In this document: one piece after another, positions 1 to 15,700 of the stretch
Layout: each line of letters starts with the position of its first letter
How positions within the stretch are numbered: position 1 is the first letter of the stretch
DNA from: Arctopsyche grandis
Taxonomy: Eukaryota; Arthropoda; Insecta; Trichoptera; Hydropsychidae
Length of the DNA: 64,000 nt
Reading direction: 5' to 3'
NCBI RefSeq assembly: GCF_051622035.1
Contig: NC_135366.1
Coordinates: 253,001 to 317,000 of the forward strand
Made by a program: the position numbers and the translations under genes
The notes under the pieces: model-generated
Told to the model about the DNA's origin: nothing
Database searches by the model: none
What the model saw: the letters and a program-made list of their open reading frames with translations, nothing else

Positions 1-654
1 TAATAAAACACATTTTATGAGTGAATTACATATTTGCAATTATACGTAAAACAAAATATCTGATATGATATGACTAATACAGCTTCATTTACACGGAATC
101 ATTCGAAATGACTTCAACGCGATCATTGAAAATGAATGTAAATCAGTTCCCGTTTCTAGAACATAGCGCCACATCCCTTTAGAATGATTTTAAAAGCAAA
201 GTTGTATATCAACAACCCACAAGCACTTCACATGAAAGACAACGTTCGAGTTGTCATATAACCATTTTTATTGCGAAAAGTTATCCTAAATTTTGAAATT
301 TTGGATGATTTTGTTTCACGCGAATGACAGATTCAGACGCGAAGTAAAAAAAAAAAAAAAAGCATCCAAGTTGAGTGTTGAGAATCACTCTTTACATAAT
401 ATTCGAAAGATGTATGACGCGTTGTACATAGTTAAAAGCATTGAGTTATCACTTTGCGTAATTTAATTCGAAACGCTTGCAAAATAATTAAATTTTGCCG
501 GCGCCGCCGCTTCAGTGATAATAATACTATGATGGCTGCCAGCTGATTAAACCTTACTCATAATGTGAAACTATGGAAAAGTCAAAAATTTACGATGCAG
601 ATATATCTACATATGTATGTGTGTATGTACGTAATACATATATGTAACACTTAC
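1..654. other. Gprk1 intron 4 (partial), no recognisable element
   Basis: AT-rich intronic sequence beyond exon 4 on the minus strand. It has a run of A at 348-361 and a small GC patch (GCCGGCGCCGCCGC) near 497-511. I see no exon or transposon in it. Confidence 0.5.
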
Positions 655-756
655 ATGTGCGTGTGCTAATAATTCCTTCATAATGAAATTATCGAAAATA
701 TTCCTAGCGATTTTTCTTCTCTCGTCAGGACACTCCTGCTTTTCGTACACCTTTAT
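655..756 (-). CDS. Gprk1: Gprk1 coding exon 4
   Basis: A 102-base phase-0 exon between acceptor GATTGCAG and donor GTAAGTG. It reads [19 protein letters not shown] followed by [15 protein letters not shown]. This continues the RGS-homology domain straight after exon 3. No further exon is visible from 654 down to base 1, so the remainder is outside the window. Confidence 0.92.
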
Positions 757-3700
757 CTGCAATCAAAATTAGTCCACGAATTAGAACACACATTCATATA
801 TATATAATATGATAATGGTCAATTGTCACAAAAAAAATAATATTATAAAATAATTTTAACTAGAAATTCAATAACTAGGAGGCTTCAACGAAATCCAACA
901 TTCATTTATTATGATTATTATGAAAAATACCTAATCAACATGGCTGTTTGTAAATGTAAATATTTATTTCGATATTACATTTATATCACGTTATAGACAA
1001 AAAATTTTCAATTTTAATTTTAATAAAATCACAATTACTGAAAAAAAAATGCTACTTAAAATTTTATATAAAAAACTCAATTATGGACTTGTTTTGTCGA
1101 AGTTCATATCAATGAATGATAAAGGAAAAATATAATATAATATTATATAAATAATCCAAAAGATATGTACTTATAAAGTACTTGTTGAATGTACTTATAA
1201 ACTACATTCAACCAATTGAATTGTCGTCATAGAAACGAAGTTCCCAACCAACAATATTTACATACATACAAACTTTCTTTGTATGTATGTAAATATTCGA
1301 AATTATATATTAGATTTGTTTACAGGGAAGTACATATGTCAGCCAGCAGCATATCTCGGTCGTTAAGCTTCTGCCTAGCACCGAGAGGCGCTGGGTTCGA
1401 TCCTATGAGCTGACCTCGATTGAAAAGAATTTTTCCGAGTATATCTGTAGTGCTGCTGGTCAGACCGGGATATTTGTGACTCCAGGTCGATCTTTTCCTA
1501 TCAGAGTTTGCCAATTTTGTCTAATTTCATTGTTGAAACGGTTCCCGATTAAAAATTGGCTAAGAAGCTTCCTACCTACTATGTCACCACTATTTGAGTA
1601 TTATTAATGTACAATAAAATGTATGTACAATTCATAGATGTCTCGTTAATTTGCGAGTTTTCAGTGTCTCGTAATTCAGCGACTTGTATAATAAAAAATG
1701 CTGTATTATTTGTAATTGGCCAGTAAGGCGCATTGGGTTTTACCTGTAAGGCCTTCCTGTTTATAAAATGTTATAAAAAAAATGATATATGTTTCTCTTT
1801 ATTATCGATTGCATATTTAACTATCGAAAAATATTGATAAAAGTCAATTTTGATTTTCAAAATTGTTTCATTTATTTGAAAAAATACAAAAGATTAATTC
1901 ATAATAAGCCAATTTGGATAAAAATTTCTAGTAACACTACCATTTTTCATACACGCAAAAGTCTATAAGTGATTAAATGAAAACGAAACGAAATTTGTAT
2001 GATTACTAATAACTATGTATGTATTATGCATACATATGTATAATATGTAGTATGAAATAGTCCGACATATGCACCCGAATCCGATAAAATTTATTTACGT
2101 TGAAATGATTTATTGTAAAATTTAGAAAATATTCGCCATCGAACGACAAAGGCAGTATAGTAAATGGTGCAAATGAAGTTATATCGAAAGTATCAACATA
2201 ACCCACATCCTCATATTCATACTCGTATGTACGACACACGTGAGTATCTATTTTCACATTTCGATGAACAATTATCACGGTTAATTTCGAAGGGTGGATT
2301 ATTTCAGACATACATACATTTAGGAAAATACACTCCAGTGCTTATCTATCTAGAATATAATGATACATATCTCTACATATATATAAAGTTGAAAGTGTGA
2401 TTGTATATTCGCCCAGGATTAAGTCTATGTATTGCATTTCATTTTAAGCCTACATACGTTGGATACAATATTTTAACAAATCCGCTTTGATATAAATTAT
2501 AATGTTATGATAATTTCACTTTAGCAACTAGCATACAAATACAATGTGCATACATCATTATTCGATTAATGCATACTGTACCATTCGTCGCCACGACCCT
2601 ATCCTTGGCACAGAACAATTTTTGCTGTTGATGTTTTTTTTTACTTTTGTGTAAAATCATTTAGAATAACGAAGAAACTTAACTACTGATCTTGAAAAGT
2701 ATCTTGTCTAGTTCTTTAAAAAAATGTTTTCAAGAAAAATAAAACAATATCGATGGCGAAGATAAAAGTTGGGAGAGGTCTGGTTTACTAGACGCGAGTG
2801 AGAAGACTATCGATCGGATGCAGGAAATTCAACTTTCCCAAAGATATATGTATATGTATACCCATATTAAATATTTATTTATATGTACATAAAACAGTAT
2901 ATACAATACGGGTGTATATTATAAATACATACCCTGCTCTGTAGCAGTCATTTAACATTAATTATTGTACCAACGGACCGATTTCTACTTGTTACTCGGG
3001 TTTTGTGTAAATTCTACGAAGGCAGGGTGGATTTCGCCCCATCCTTTGTTGACCTTTCTTATGCTATGACCCAAATAACTTTACTTCATTATCTTAAGAT
3101 ATGAAAGATATCGAAAAAAAAAGACAACACGAAAGAAACTGCACCCAATTTCGGTTAACATTACCGTAACGGTCTTGCGCCGAATATATGTATGTATGTA
3201 AGTTACAAACACTTGAACGAATGTCTATTTTTTTTGTACAGACTTTTATTGCCCAGGTATGATTTAGATACTTTTGTGACCAGAAAGAAACTTATGCCGC
3301 ATTTAAATCGTTCTGTGGCGTGATTATCGTATCCCAAGTGTAAAATTAAAACTGCCCCATCAATGCCCCCCCCCCCCTGTTGAATGTCAAAGATTGGATT
3401 ACCTCAAATTTCAATAATATAATTTTGAGAAAAAGATTCATCTTATTATTTTTTTTACTTAGTTTTATGTTTTGTTTTATTTTGCTGTAATATGGAATTT
3501 TAATTATTTTTTTAATTGTAATCTACGTTATTATTAACATTATTTTTTACATCATTAGGTAGTACTACTGTTATCAATATTATTATTCCTTCTTTTTTTT
3601 TATTATTTTTCCTCCTTACCTATATGTAAATTTTTTTATAAATGGTTTATCTTTTGAATAATAATATTTTATTAAAACTGCGAATTTTCCAACATAAAAT

Positions 3701-6700
3701 GATTTCCTAAAATTCCACCTTGTTTTTGTCGCACAGCCTCACTTACGTGTGCGCGTGGTATACAAGGGGACTAGGTGACGTCATACCAAGTCCTCGTGTA
3801 TTCCGCTCTAAAGTAAGGCTGTGCGACGAAAACGGGGAGATTTTCGTGGCACGCCACACATATACATAGGTAAGTACCTAATATGTATGTACATGGGAGG
3901 CAGGCAGTAACAGTAAGTGTAGTAGGTAAGTGAGGCGAAGACTCCTGGGAGAAGCGAGGCGAGACGGGTCTGCACGTAATGGCGTTTCTCGGTGTTTGTT
4001 TACGAGCGCGACACGTGCGGAAAATTGTTTCGATTCGCACACACCAACCCCCCTCCCATATTCTTTCATTAATCTTCAATTAAGCACCACTCGCATAAAA
4101 CACGATATTCTTGTCAAAATCTATTGTTTACGATCACTTTGATATTTTTAAATTTAGCACTTTTACAAACTAAACACAGTTTTTTTTATATACAATCTAT
4201 TTAAAGAACAGTTTCGTAAACAGATAACATTCGTCCGAATAGAAGATTGACGTTGGATGAAATTTTCGTTCACATGTTAATTATCCATGGAAATCATCCA
4301 TGACCATTAGACATTCTCGAAATGCGTATGCTCTATAGAGGCGGCTACTTTTCAAATCATATATGCAACCGACGAAAAAAACACGCGTCAAACGAATTGC
4401 GAAAATGCTAAATCTTGTAAATTCAACAACAATTTGCTCAAATTGAACTCTAAATTTTTAGTTTACTTTGCTACTCCACTCTACATACATAGTACCTCAT
4501 GTACGTACAATTTATTGTGAATATGGACGTACATATTAGCTACAATCAGCTCTTCACGAGTTATCCCAATTCCAATTAATGAATCTAAGTAAAACACTAT
4601 TGTTTAACAAAAAAACATCGGTCGTCGTTCATCAATGTAGCAAAGTGTAATAGTTTGGCACACGTGGCAGGGGCGAAGGAATGATACTCGTGTCAGTATA
4701 TGTAATTCATCGTATATTGTCCTGCACGAAGGGTTAACTGACACACATTTGATCTAAGCACAACCTGAATACTTAAAATTCATAAATTGAATCCTATCAT
4801 TTTTTTACAACGGTTTTGTGTGACAAAAGTCACCACACTGTTGTAGATAGAAACCAGTAAGTTTTAAGAACAAAAAAAAAATCATTACAAGGAAAGTTTA
4901 AAATCGTTATGTCCATTCCATACGATTATGAAGATCTGACCGCAAAGCGTGCGCGTAGTCGGACGTGTTATTTGCGTATAGCCGTAAACACGTCTGATGT
5001 ACGATTTTTGGTGCCACTAGTTTAAAATAAATATCATGTTTAGTATTAAACCCAATAGGCCCAATTATATGATTTAAATGTGGATATGTATTATATGAAC
5101 ATGCCAATCAAAAAACAAAATGAACATATTAATGATATGAGTCTCGTAATAGACGAATATGTACCGTATATTAGTTGGAACGAGTGTGAAAAAGAGTTTT
5201 ATGTCTGTATGTAAATAAGTTGAGCACTTTTGGTGCAGTACGAAAAGAACATTATTATCGTGTCTGAAAGTGTGTGTGTAAATATGTAATTTACCTCTTC
5301 ATAAAATCGAAGTTGCGGAACGGGCTCGTCGCACGTTGTCTCGCAGAAATCTTTAAATAATAAATATCCTGAAACAAACGAGAGAAAAAATGGTAAGCAA
5401 TCAATTTACAGTACATACATACAAATGTACCAGTGGCGTGCCGTGGATATCTCTACGTTTTCATCGCACAGCCTCTGTTACGTGTGCTTGAGCAGGACTC
5501 GGTATGACGTCACCCAATCCCCTTGTAAGGCTGTGCGACAAAAACGGGGAGATTTCCATGGCACGCCACCAATATATGTACCTACATTAAATATTATACA
5601 CTAGTATGTACATACAAAAAAGAAATAAAATACATAGAGGTATCGTATAATATAAGAGTACACATGTACACACATAACAATAGGTGCATAAGATATTGTT
5701 TGTTCACAAAGGCAGACACTCACTCCTGTTACGATGTTTCTTTTCAAGCGAGTGCCACCCCAGAGAAATTGAGATGCTGCACGAGTGGGATTGAAAAACT
5801 TGGGGTTTTTTTTTTGTTTTTTTCTTTTTGCGAAGAAAGCTTTTCTTCACACGAATAACTTTAAAACGGTTCACAATTAAACGATTTCGGACGGGTAGAA
5901 TTCCAATAGCCACGTCGTTCGGAATATGAAGGTACATATACATATGTATGCATGTATAGTGTGGTGGAAAAGCTCAAGGGAAATCAAGCGAACAACTGAA
6001 TAAATTAGCGGAAGCACTGCTAACGATATGTAGAGAACAATCTCAAAGATGACGACGCTAATTCGCCAATTATTAACGTGTACGTATTTAGAAAACTGGC
6101 CATCGTTCGGAAAAGGTGGGTCGAGAGTATACAATTTTTACATACCTCCTTTAGGTTTCACTTACGATTACAATTCAAGAAAAAGTTTGCCTCTTATCCG
6201 ATCGTTTTCATACTTTGCCATATTGCTCATTTTGGTCATCAATATAAGTAAATGGATCCTCCGCCATTACGATGGTGCAAAAATATCGTGTAAGACGCGT
6301 TTGAAATTTGAATTTCTTAAAAGTGCCCGACGTCTATCCAGTTCTTAGTTTTAAGCATAGATGGCGGTGGTAAAATAAAATTATTGGTATTTGTATTCAA
6401 AATAATAATTTTATATACAAATTATAGAAGAGGTATGTTTTTATAATATAATTAGAATTCACCCTCATCAGTTTTCTCGTGACCGATTTTAGGGTGTGAC
6501 CAGTTTTCTCATGACCAGTTTTATTGTGTCGGGTGATCACGTGTGACCGATCTAGAGAGACCGGTTGTCCTGTGACTGGTTTACGTATTAGTAGTCCGTT
6601 TACCACTGGCGAGATGTCAGGCAAATATTATTGTCCTATTACAGTAGAATGCAAGTTGTACGTAGAAACTGGCAGCTTGAAATATTCTACCTATACGAAT

Positions 6701-9700
6701 ACAAATTTTCTATCCTATTTATAGGTAGAATACACCACAAGCGAAATTGAAAACAGAACTTATTTTTATCAATAACTAGTGGTTTTACCCGGATTTGCTC
6801 TGTATTTGTAATATTAACCTCTTAAACATGGCTAATCCAATAGTAAACGTTCATTTGTTTTTTTATTAAATTATTTGAATTGGAAAAAAATGATATTTAA
6901 CGACAGCCGGCTGAAATAGGAATCCGGAAGCTAAACTGAAAAAATAATCTGGAACCGGAACTGAAAAAAGAATCCGGAATCGGAAATCGGAACTGAAATC
7001 AGAATCGAAATCGAAAACCGAATCGATATCGATGGCGTCATCGGTTCGGTGATTATTCCGCACAAAGCGATCTCGCAAACGTCATAAAAATCTCGATCAT
7101 GGAACATGTGGCACTCGAAAATTCCATCCATCGAGAGTTAAACACACGAACTATCATACTAACGAGAACTCAAATTCCAGATATTCGATATTCGCGATTT
7201 GTGTAGCAACGATTGTCGTGCGCGTAATCAAAATGTGCGAAATATTTTGTCGATGACGTCACGGATTCTACGGACGAAACGCCAAACCTTACATAGTTTC
7301 TTTCGAAATGATATATTAGATTCCTCTTCTTCGACCAAAAATGTATATACATAGTTAAGTATATTCAGATTAATGATTAGCGATAGAATTTAAATTAATG
7401 TTTTGTTTTAGCGCGAGAGAATATCACAGGCAACAGGAACCGAACCGGAACTCAAAAAACGGCTTGGTCCAAGCTTTGAATTAAGACCAGAATTTAAAAA
7501 AAAAATACTGAAACGAAAATACTGCCTATGATTTATCATTGGGGTTTAAAGCAGCAGAAATAAATAACGCTTTGGTTGCGAATCAAAAATATTTGAAATG
7601 GAATATTGTCAAGTACTTGCATATGTGTATGTACATATGTACGTGAAGATTAAAAATAACGCACCCTTCGGGTTAGCGGTAATTTCAAGTTGAGATTAAA
7701 GTATTAAAAATAGAATAGCAAGAGCAGGATGGATGCGAGAATGGATGCACCTCAGCCTTGTGTGGCCATATTTCATTTTTTTTATTTTATTTTTCCCAAG
7801 GCATTTTAATTGAAAAGAGAGAACAGAACAGATTTAAATACATATGTAGGTACATGTATGTAGGTATATCGAACGATTAAATTAGGTCGAGATCCCATTG
7901 AAAATGTTTGTTTAAAATTATCCGGATGCCAAGCAAGACAAATCAAATCGGATTCTCAAAAGCTCGTTTCGACGAATGTTTACTCGAGGGTGGCCACTTC
8001 AAACAATGCGATCTTGTCAAACAATCGATCTACATATTATATTATTTCGGATTTCTCGCACATTTCTCTACTCGTCAATTTAATTCAATACATACATATA
8101 CCTACATACATACGTACGTATCAATTCAAAATACAATACATATGTAGATATTATATTGCTTATGTATGTAAATGGGTTTATACAAAAACCGAGTTTAGCC
8201 GGTCTTCTGTATTACCATAATATTTGTAAAAAAAATATTCTAATACATAGACGCCAAATTAAATCCGATAAAAACTGTTCAATTGAAACTATTACATTTC
8301 ATCCATTTTAAACATTCGCATTTAATTCACCACTATGAGTTTACATAAATTGTAAATACAAGATTTGTACAATTGGGTACGTGTTTTCTCTGAAAGAAGG
8401 GATACTCATATTGTAAAACGAATTCGGATTATTAAAATTTTTAATAATGAAAACGAAAGCCCGAAATCGATGTTTAGCGTCTAACCTTGTCAAATACCAT
8501 ACGTACAACAGTTAATGTTTTTATTTAAAAGCAAGTCTCCAAAATGACATTTAAGATATTAAAAATATTACTACTACATACACATACATATGTACATATA
8601 TTGCATATACATATTTAAATACGTGAGTACATTAGGCCGGAGCGAAAAATGCTAAATTTGGCTTTCCAACAACGGACCCAGTTGAAAACTTTTCTAGTAC
8701 CACAGAAACGTTATAATTCTAAAACGTAAGTATTTTTTCATACATCTCTTAATCAGTCAAAACTTATCATAATCGACCCAAATAAACGTTTATTTACTTT
8801 TTAAATAGTCAAAAATCGAAACTACTTCTTTTATTTTATTTTACATAGATATATACCACGAAGGCCTAACAGGTAGACCCCAATGCACTTCCTAGAAAAT
8901 TAATTACAAACATTGCAGCATTTTTATTACACAAATCGCTGTATTTTGAGAGGCTGAAGAACACGAAATTAACAATCAATGAATCCATAGAGACATCTAT
9001 GGATTTACAATTGTACATAAATCAAATTCAGATATTTGTGCAGGGCCCACGTGGGGGGCCTGGGATGGGAAGCCCCCCCCCAGATTTGAACGGGACTATC
9101 CACGTTGTTTAATTATATTATTATGAATTAAAATATTTAAATACTAAACCAACAAACCAAATATCTTAATAGATTTTTTAAAATTATTTTACTATTAATT
9201 TTAGTGATAAAAATATATAAATAAAAAAAATGTTTAAAAGAAATAGTTAAAATTCATATACACTCATTTTTTTAATATAATACACCCCCCCCCCCTTAGA
9301 AAGTCATTCCTTAATGGTTAAAAAAGAAATGACGTCCCTAATTTGTGACATAGCGTGTAGGATGATTTTTGCCAATTTGATGGAGGAACCGTTTCAACAA
9401 TGAAATCAGATAAATTGGCAAACTCTGATAAGAAACGATCGACTTGGAGCCACAAATATCCAAGTCTGACCAGCAGTATTAAATATTAGCACGGGATCGA
9501 ACCTGATAACCTCTCGAACCTGATAAGCCCACGTTTTTTACAAGGTTTTCCACAATTTTCCTTGATACGACGCAAGTTTTCCACTAAGTTCGTCGATGAA
9601 AACCCAAAATTCTCGTTTGTCGCTCCGGCCTAATGTTCCACAAATATATTTTGGTATAAATGATTTCCTTTTTAATCTCATTTAATGCATTTAAAACATA

Positions 9701-12700
9701 TCTAGCATTGTCAAGTATGTGAACCGCTAGAGCTGGAAAAATAAAAGAGCAAGAGTTTTTAATTGCGAATAGTGTTGTTAAACAATGCATCGGCTAGTGC
9801 AGGAAGTACGTTGATTAGATATTTCCCCTTCACAGAGATACAAAACTGACTACATTTGCTGACTACACCGCATAAGATCGCTCAACCAGCTGTCAAAATC
9901 ATTTGGCATTTATTATACGTATACATATGTATATATATATATTATATAATTTACGAATACATATTTAAAATTAAAAAGTTGAATAAAATTAAGTTTGGGT
10001 GTGTTTGTGTTTTCCGCCAATGATTCGAATCGAAACGTGGCGTGTCATAAAATAAGAGAATAAATGTGTTTTGGGTATTGTTCGCCATAAAAGCCAGTTA
10101 AGCGAGAACACATTAAGAAACAACATCGATGGATCCCATCCCATAACAAAAAATACTTACATACATGTGTATATTATTTTCTGTATAATTATTTCACATA
10201 AAAAATCTACCGTTTCATTTACATATCACTTATTATACATATGTATCAACTACCTACATATTTATGTACATAAATGTATTATGTACTAGCTGAACCCGGC
10301 ATGCGTTGCAATTCCAGAATAAAGCATGCCAGTCCCGTTTCAAGTGATGGTTGGAGCTCAACTCGTGTCTCTTCAAAGCCGTGTCGTCAGAAACCAACTG
10401 ATAACGTGGTCACTAACGAACACATTTCCTTGACTACACAATGGAGCTTCAAACTTTCGCGTCGGTAAAATCGTGATTACGATTATTATTATTAAGAGGT
10501 TTTTTCCCGTTTTTTTATTCAAAGTAATCTTCCACGAAAATGCATACAACAAATCCTGAAAGTTCCATCGTAATCGGTTCAGTGGTTTGGGAGCCTATTC
10601 TAGACAGACAAACATTCAATTTTATATATGTATACATATATGTACATATATAGATATATTGAGTTCGGTCTTTCGTGTCATGCGGGGAAGACGTGCTTCT
10701 GCGTTCTTCCCGCTATTACTCGCTTAAACCCGGCTATTGCACGAAATTTAACTTAACCATCTAATCACTTATTTTACTAATTGCATCCTAGTATAATTTA
10801 AGTGTAAAAATAAACAGCAAATCGGTCGTAAAAAGCGGTTTTATATCAGTTATTTCGAAAAATTTTGTGCTAATTTTTGTGTCAAATCGGTGTCAAACGA
10901 GATACATCTCCCTACCTGAATACAAAAAAAGGGTCCTTCGCCAGTCAAGTCGGTCCCACAGAAGCAATAAATCTTCCACATAATTGCTTCCAGCCAAAAA
11001 TCTTTAACGAACTTTACTTAATAGAATAATAGCAAACAGAAACGGTGTTTCCCAACTGTCTATCAGTTCTTTTTCATATTTAAATTATATTAAAGTAATT
11101 CGTGTAATTTTATATTCTTTACTAAAGTTATTATTAAAATATTAAATTGCAAACCGCACTCACATATATAAATCCGTTGTCTCCAAAGAGGCGTCTCACG
11201 ATAAAGATCTGTAAAAAAGATCTGTAAAAAAGTAGTATAACAATTGCTAATCTATTATTATCATAACTAACTACTTTCACTTACAAAGTAACCCTGTTAA
11301 ATGGCATGTAATAACTCATAAGTGATCCAAGTGATACCTAGGATGACTATCTGTCAAAGCTGACCACAGAGAAGAGTCTATGGCGGTAAGAACTCACTCC
11401 TTGAATGGAAATCTCTCTCAAGTACCGCCTTTTTCTCAACACATCTTGGATAAATGCGAGAAAAATAATATCCAAACCTCCAACAAGGTAAGAGTGACGA
11501 TGGATGATAGCTTAGCTAATAGAAACCTGTATTTAGCCACGTACAATGTAAGAACGTTATCGAGTGAAGGAAGTGTGCTTGCATTAGAGAATGAACTAGA
11601 AAGTATCAAATGGGATTTAGTAGGACTTAGCGAAGTAAGACGAAAACAGGAAAACCAAATAATCCTAAAAAGTGGTAACTGTCTCTACTGGAGAGGGCTA
11701 CCAAATGGTAGAATAGGAGGAGTAGGGTTTCTTATCAATAAGAGAATAGAAAGAAATATTATAGAAATAAACGACATATCGGAACGTATATGCTATGTAG
11801 TATTAAGAATCTCGAGCAGGTACACTTGTCAAATCTTCCAAGTGTACGCCCCCACATCTAGCCACCCAGACGAGGAAATAGAAGACTTCTACGAAAAACT
11901 ACAGGGCGCATACGATAATAGCCGCCACCACTTTAAAATAATCATGGGCGACTTTAACGCAAAAATAGGACAAAAGGCAAACACAGAAAGAGCAGTAGGC
12001 AATTTTGGTACCGGCCAAAGAAACGACAGAGGCGATCGCCTCATAGAATTCGCAGAACACAACAGGCTCTTCATCACTAATTCATTTTTCAGGAAAAACA
12101 CCAACAATAAGTGGACTTGGGAGAGTCCTAAAGGAGACAGAAACGAGATCGATTTCATCCTAACAAATGCCCTGCACTCCGTTAAAGACGTTAGTGTTTT
12201 AAGTAAAGTAGATATAGGTAGCGATCACAGATTAGTCCGTGCCAAGATGGCCATTAATATAAATTGCGAACGTAGGAAATTAATAAAAGGATGCAGTAAC
12301 TCTCCAGATTTCGCTCAACTAAGGTCTAGGAAAAAGGAATTCGAACTCGAACTTGGAAATCGATACGGGAAATTAAACCCAGAAGCAGACATCGAGGAAT
12401 TGAACACTGTAATTAGTTCGGTTCTAACCTCAACAGGTAAGAAATTAGGTGGATTCAGGAAACAGATTAAATTAAGCAAAATTTCAGCGGAAACAAAAAA
12501 CCTAATTAAGCATAAAAGGAATTTAGATAGGGATAATAATAAGCAAGAATACAATCTAGTAAATAAGGAAATTAAGAAGAGAATAGTCAGGGATGTCAGG
12601 GATTTTAATAGCAAGCTAATAGAAAATACCATTAAGAATAACCGTAGCCTGAAAAAGTGCAAACAGGATCTTTTCTTAGGCAAAAACCAAATGATCGCAA

Positions 12701-15700
12701 TCAGATCAGAGAGCGGAGTAATAATTAGGAATAGAGAAGAAATCATAGACAGAGTTTACACGTTCTATGCAAAACTATACGAGAATGACAACGGCCAATT
12801 CCCCACTCTGGAATCGACACACGGCCAAAGGGTTCCTGCAGTATTGCCTAGCGAAGTAGAGGCCGCGCTAAAAACTGCAAAGAATGGTAAAACCCCAGGG
12901 GAAGATAATATTCCCATTGACTTACTAAAATGTGGCGGCCCCCCCCTAATTAATATCTTAGCTAGGCTTTTCAGCAAATGCATCCAGAACCAAGCTATAC
13001 CAGAAGGATGGAATAACGCAACTATCATTTTAATACACAAAAAAGGCGACAAAAGCGATATCAAGAACTACCGACCCATTAGTCTACTTTCAGCGGTCTA
13101 CAAGCTCTTCACGAAGGTTATTACAGAAAGGCTGAAGAATATCCTCGACGAGAACCAACCTATAGAGCAGGCAGGGTTTAGGGCAAATTTCAGCACAATG
13201 GACCACCTCCAAGTAGTTGGCGAACTAATCGAGCGCGCCAACGAATATCAACGGCCATTGTGCCTAGGTTTCGTCGATTATGAGAAAGCCTTCGATACAG
13301 TTAGTCATAATTTTATTTTATTTTATTTATTTGGAAAATTTACAGTTTACAGTTTATTAGATTGATAGTAAAAAAAAATATAATTATGTTAAGTAAACCA
13401 TTAATAATTTTCACATATAGGTAAAAAAAGAAAAGCTCAAACATTTAAAATAAGAAACAAAAATGATAATAGAGTAAGATAGTTAAAGAAAACAAAAAAA
13501 GAAAAAAAATAGAAATAACAGTATAATAAAAATATCAGAATAATAAGAATAATAATATGATAAAAATTATGAAATAATATAAAAAATATAATATATAACA
13601 AAAAACAAAAAGACAAAATAAATACATCAAAATAAAAATTCATAATCATAATCATAAACTTTCATTAAAATTAATCATCGAAAAACAAATTTGCAATAAT
13701 TACTCTAGCTTGTATAGCATTAATATTAAATAAGTCAAACATAGAAATTGTTAAGATTAGTGTGTTGACGGTGGAGCTTGCACGCCAGATGAATGAGCTT
13801 CTTCCATAATTAGAAAAAGTATTAGGTATGTAAAGGAGCTCATTACATCTAGTCATTCTATTTGGTACACGCAATGATAGTCTGCTCAATAATTGAGGAC
13901 AGTCAATCGAGCCGTTAAGGATGTTCAAAATTGTTGAGATGTCAGCTATCTCCCTTCTTTTGACAAGAGGAAGTAGATGCTGACACCTACAAGCATCTTC
14001 ATAGGAAGTATAGGTTAATCCAAAACGGCTACTGACGTACCTCAGGAATCTCTTCTGAATGCGCTCCAATCTGTCTCTTGCACCAGAGTAATCTGGGTTC
14101 CAAACTTGGGATGCAAACTCAACAATACTTCTTACGTATGCACAATATAGTATTTTGTATGATTTTATAGAAGTAAAGCATTTGGAGGACCGGATGACGA
14201 ACCCGAGGGCCTTCGACGCTCGAGCTACAACATTGTCAATATGTTTACTAAAGGATAGATCAGAGTTTAAAAAGACTCCCAAATCCCTAATTTCCGATAC
14301 CCTTGTGAGTCTATGTCCGTTAATTGAATGAGGAAAGTCAACTGGACATAGTTTTCTGGTGAAGGTTATGCAGGAGCATTTTGCTACATTAATTTCCAAC
14401 TTATTTATGCTGCAATAAGCCTCTAGTCTGAACAAATCATCTTGTAGGGCCAAAGCATCATTTCGGTTGTCTATTCTCTTGAAAATCTTCATATCATCAG
14501 CAAATAATAGTACATTTGAATTCTGAAAACATTTTTCAATATCGAAGATGAAAATATTGAATAATAGAGGTCCCAAGAGGGAGCCTTGTGGAACACCAGA
14601 AGGAATATTCATCCATTTCGATATAAATCCATTTAATGAGACAGCCTGTGATCGACGCGTAATGTATGAGGTGAACCATCTATAGAGATCACCATGAATA
14701 CCGATCTGTAAAAGTTTTTCAAGGAGAATATCGTGATCAATCTTGTCAAATGCCTTACTATAATCTGTATATATAGTATCAACCTGAGACCGATCGTTCA
14801 TGGCATTAGTAACGAAATCATTAAATAGTAGTAAATTTGTTGTAACTGAGCGTCCTTTCTGAAAACCATGTTGTTGCATACTAAGAGATTGCGAGATAGC
14901 TGGAAAAAGTTGGTCGTACACTAATTTTTCTAATATCTTAGCAAATATACATAGCTTTGATATAGGCCTGTAATTGGAAATTTCGTTTTTTTTTCCTTTC
15001 TTATGTACAGGAGATATGAATGCTGATTTCCAGATACAAGGTACAAGGCCCTCACTAATAGATCTTTTATAGATAATGGTTAGTGGTAAAGTTAGGCTTT
15101 CAGCACATTTTGAGATAAAAATTGGAGAAATTAAATCTGGGCCTGCTGTTTTATGAATATCAGTTGATTTCAAAATATTTAATACTTTTTCACTTCGAAT
15201 TTCAATTGATCCAATTTCAGAGGAAGATGTGACAGAACAGACGTTGGTTGGTAAGGGATAAGAGGAAGTCGATTGATTAGAGACCGGTTTAAGGAACGTC
15301 GAGTAAAAGAAGGAAGAAAACAAATTACAAATGTCCACCCCCGTATCAGCAGTAATGTCACCATGATACAGAATATGAGGTAGGACGTTGTTTTTGTTCC
15401 TTGATTTAATGTAGGACCAGAATGCTTTGGGATTCAAGGAAATGTCGTTTTCTACTAAAGTCATATAATTTTTGAAACATTCTTTCTCTAAAGTTTTTGC
15501 CCGATTGCGTAATAGTACAAAGGTATGATGGTCAGCCAGGTTGTTATAATTTTTGAATTTCTTAAAAAATTTGTACTTTTCCTTCAGGACTTTTTTTAGG
15601 GGTGCAGTATACCAAGCGGGAAATTTTCTACTTTGAACATGTTTCTGTGGGATATATTTATCCCTTAAATTATATATAAGATTATAAAATGAATTTACAG

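Larger units (their letters stand above)
757..5294 (-). other. Gprk1 intron 3
   Basis: 4.5 kb of AT-rich intron. It holds the tRNA-derived SINE at 1330-1765 and a foldback MITE arm pair at 3718-3861. The remainder (757-1329, 1766-3717, 3862-5294) has only simple repeats: TATGTACATA-type palindromes, poly-C near 3367-3379, T-rich runs near 3440-3650. I see no gene in it. Confidence 0.6.

Noticed and set aside
1340-1412. Possible tRNA gene at the SINE head
   Set aside because: It has a perfect B box but no closing acceptor stem or normal anticodon arm, and an inverted copy elsewhere shares the whole body. It is a SINE head.
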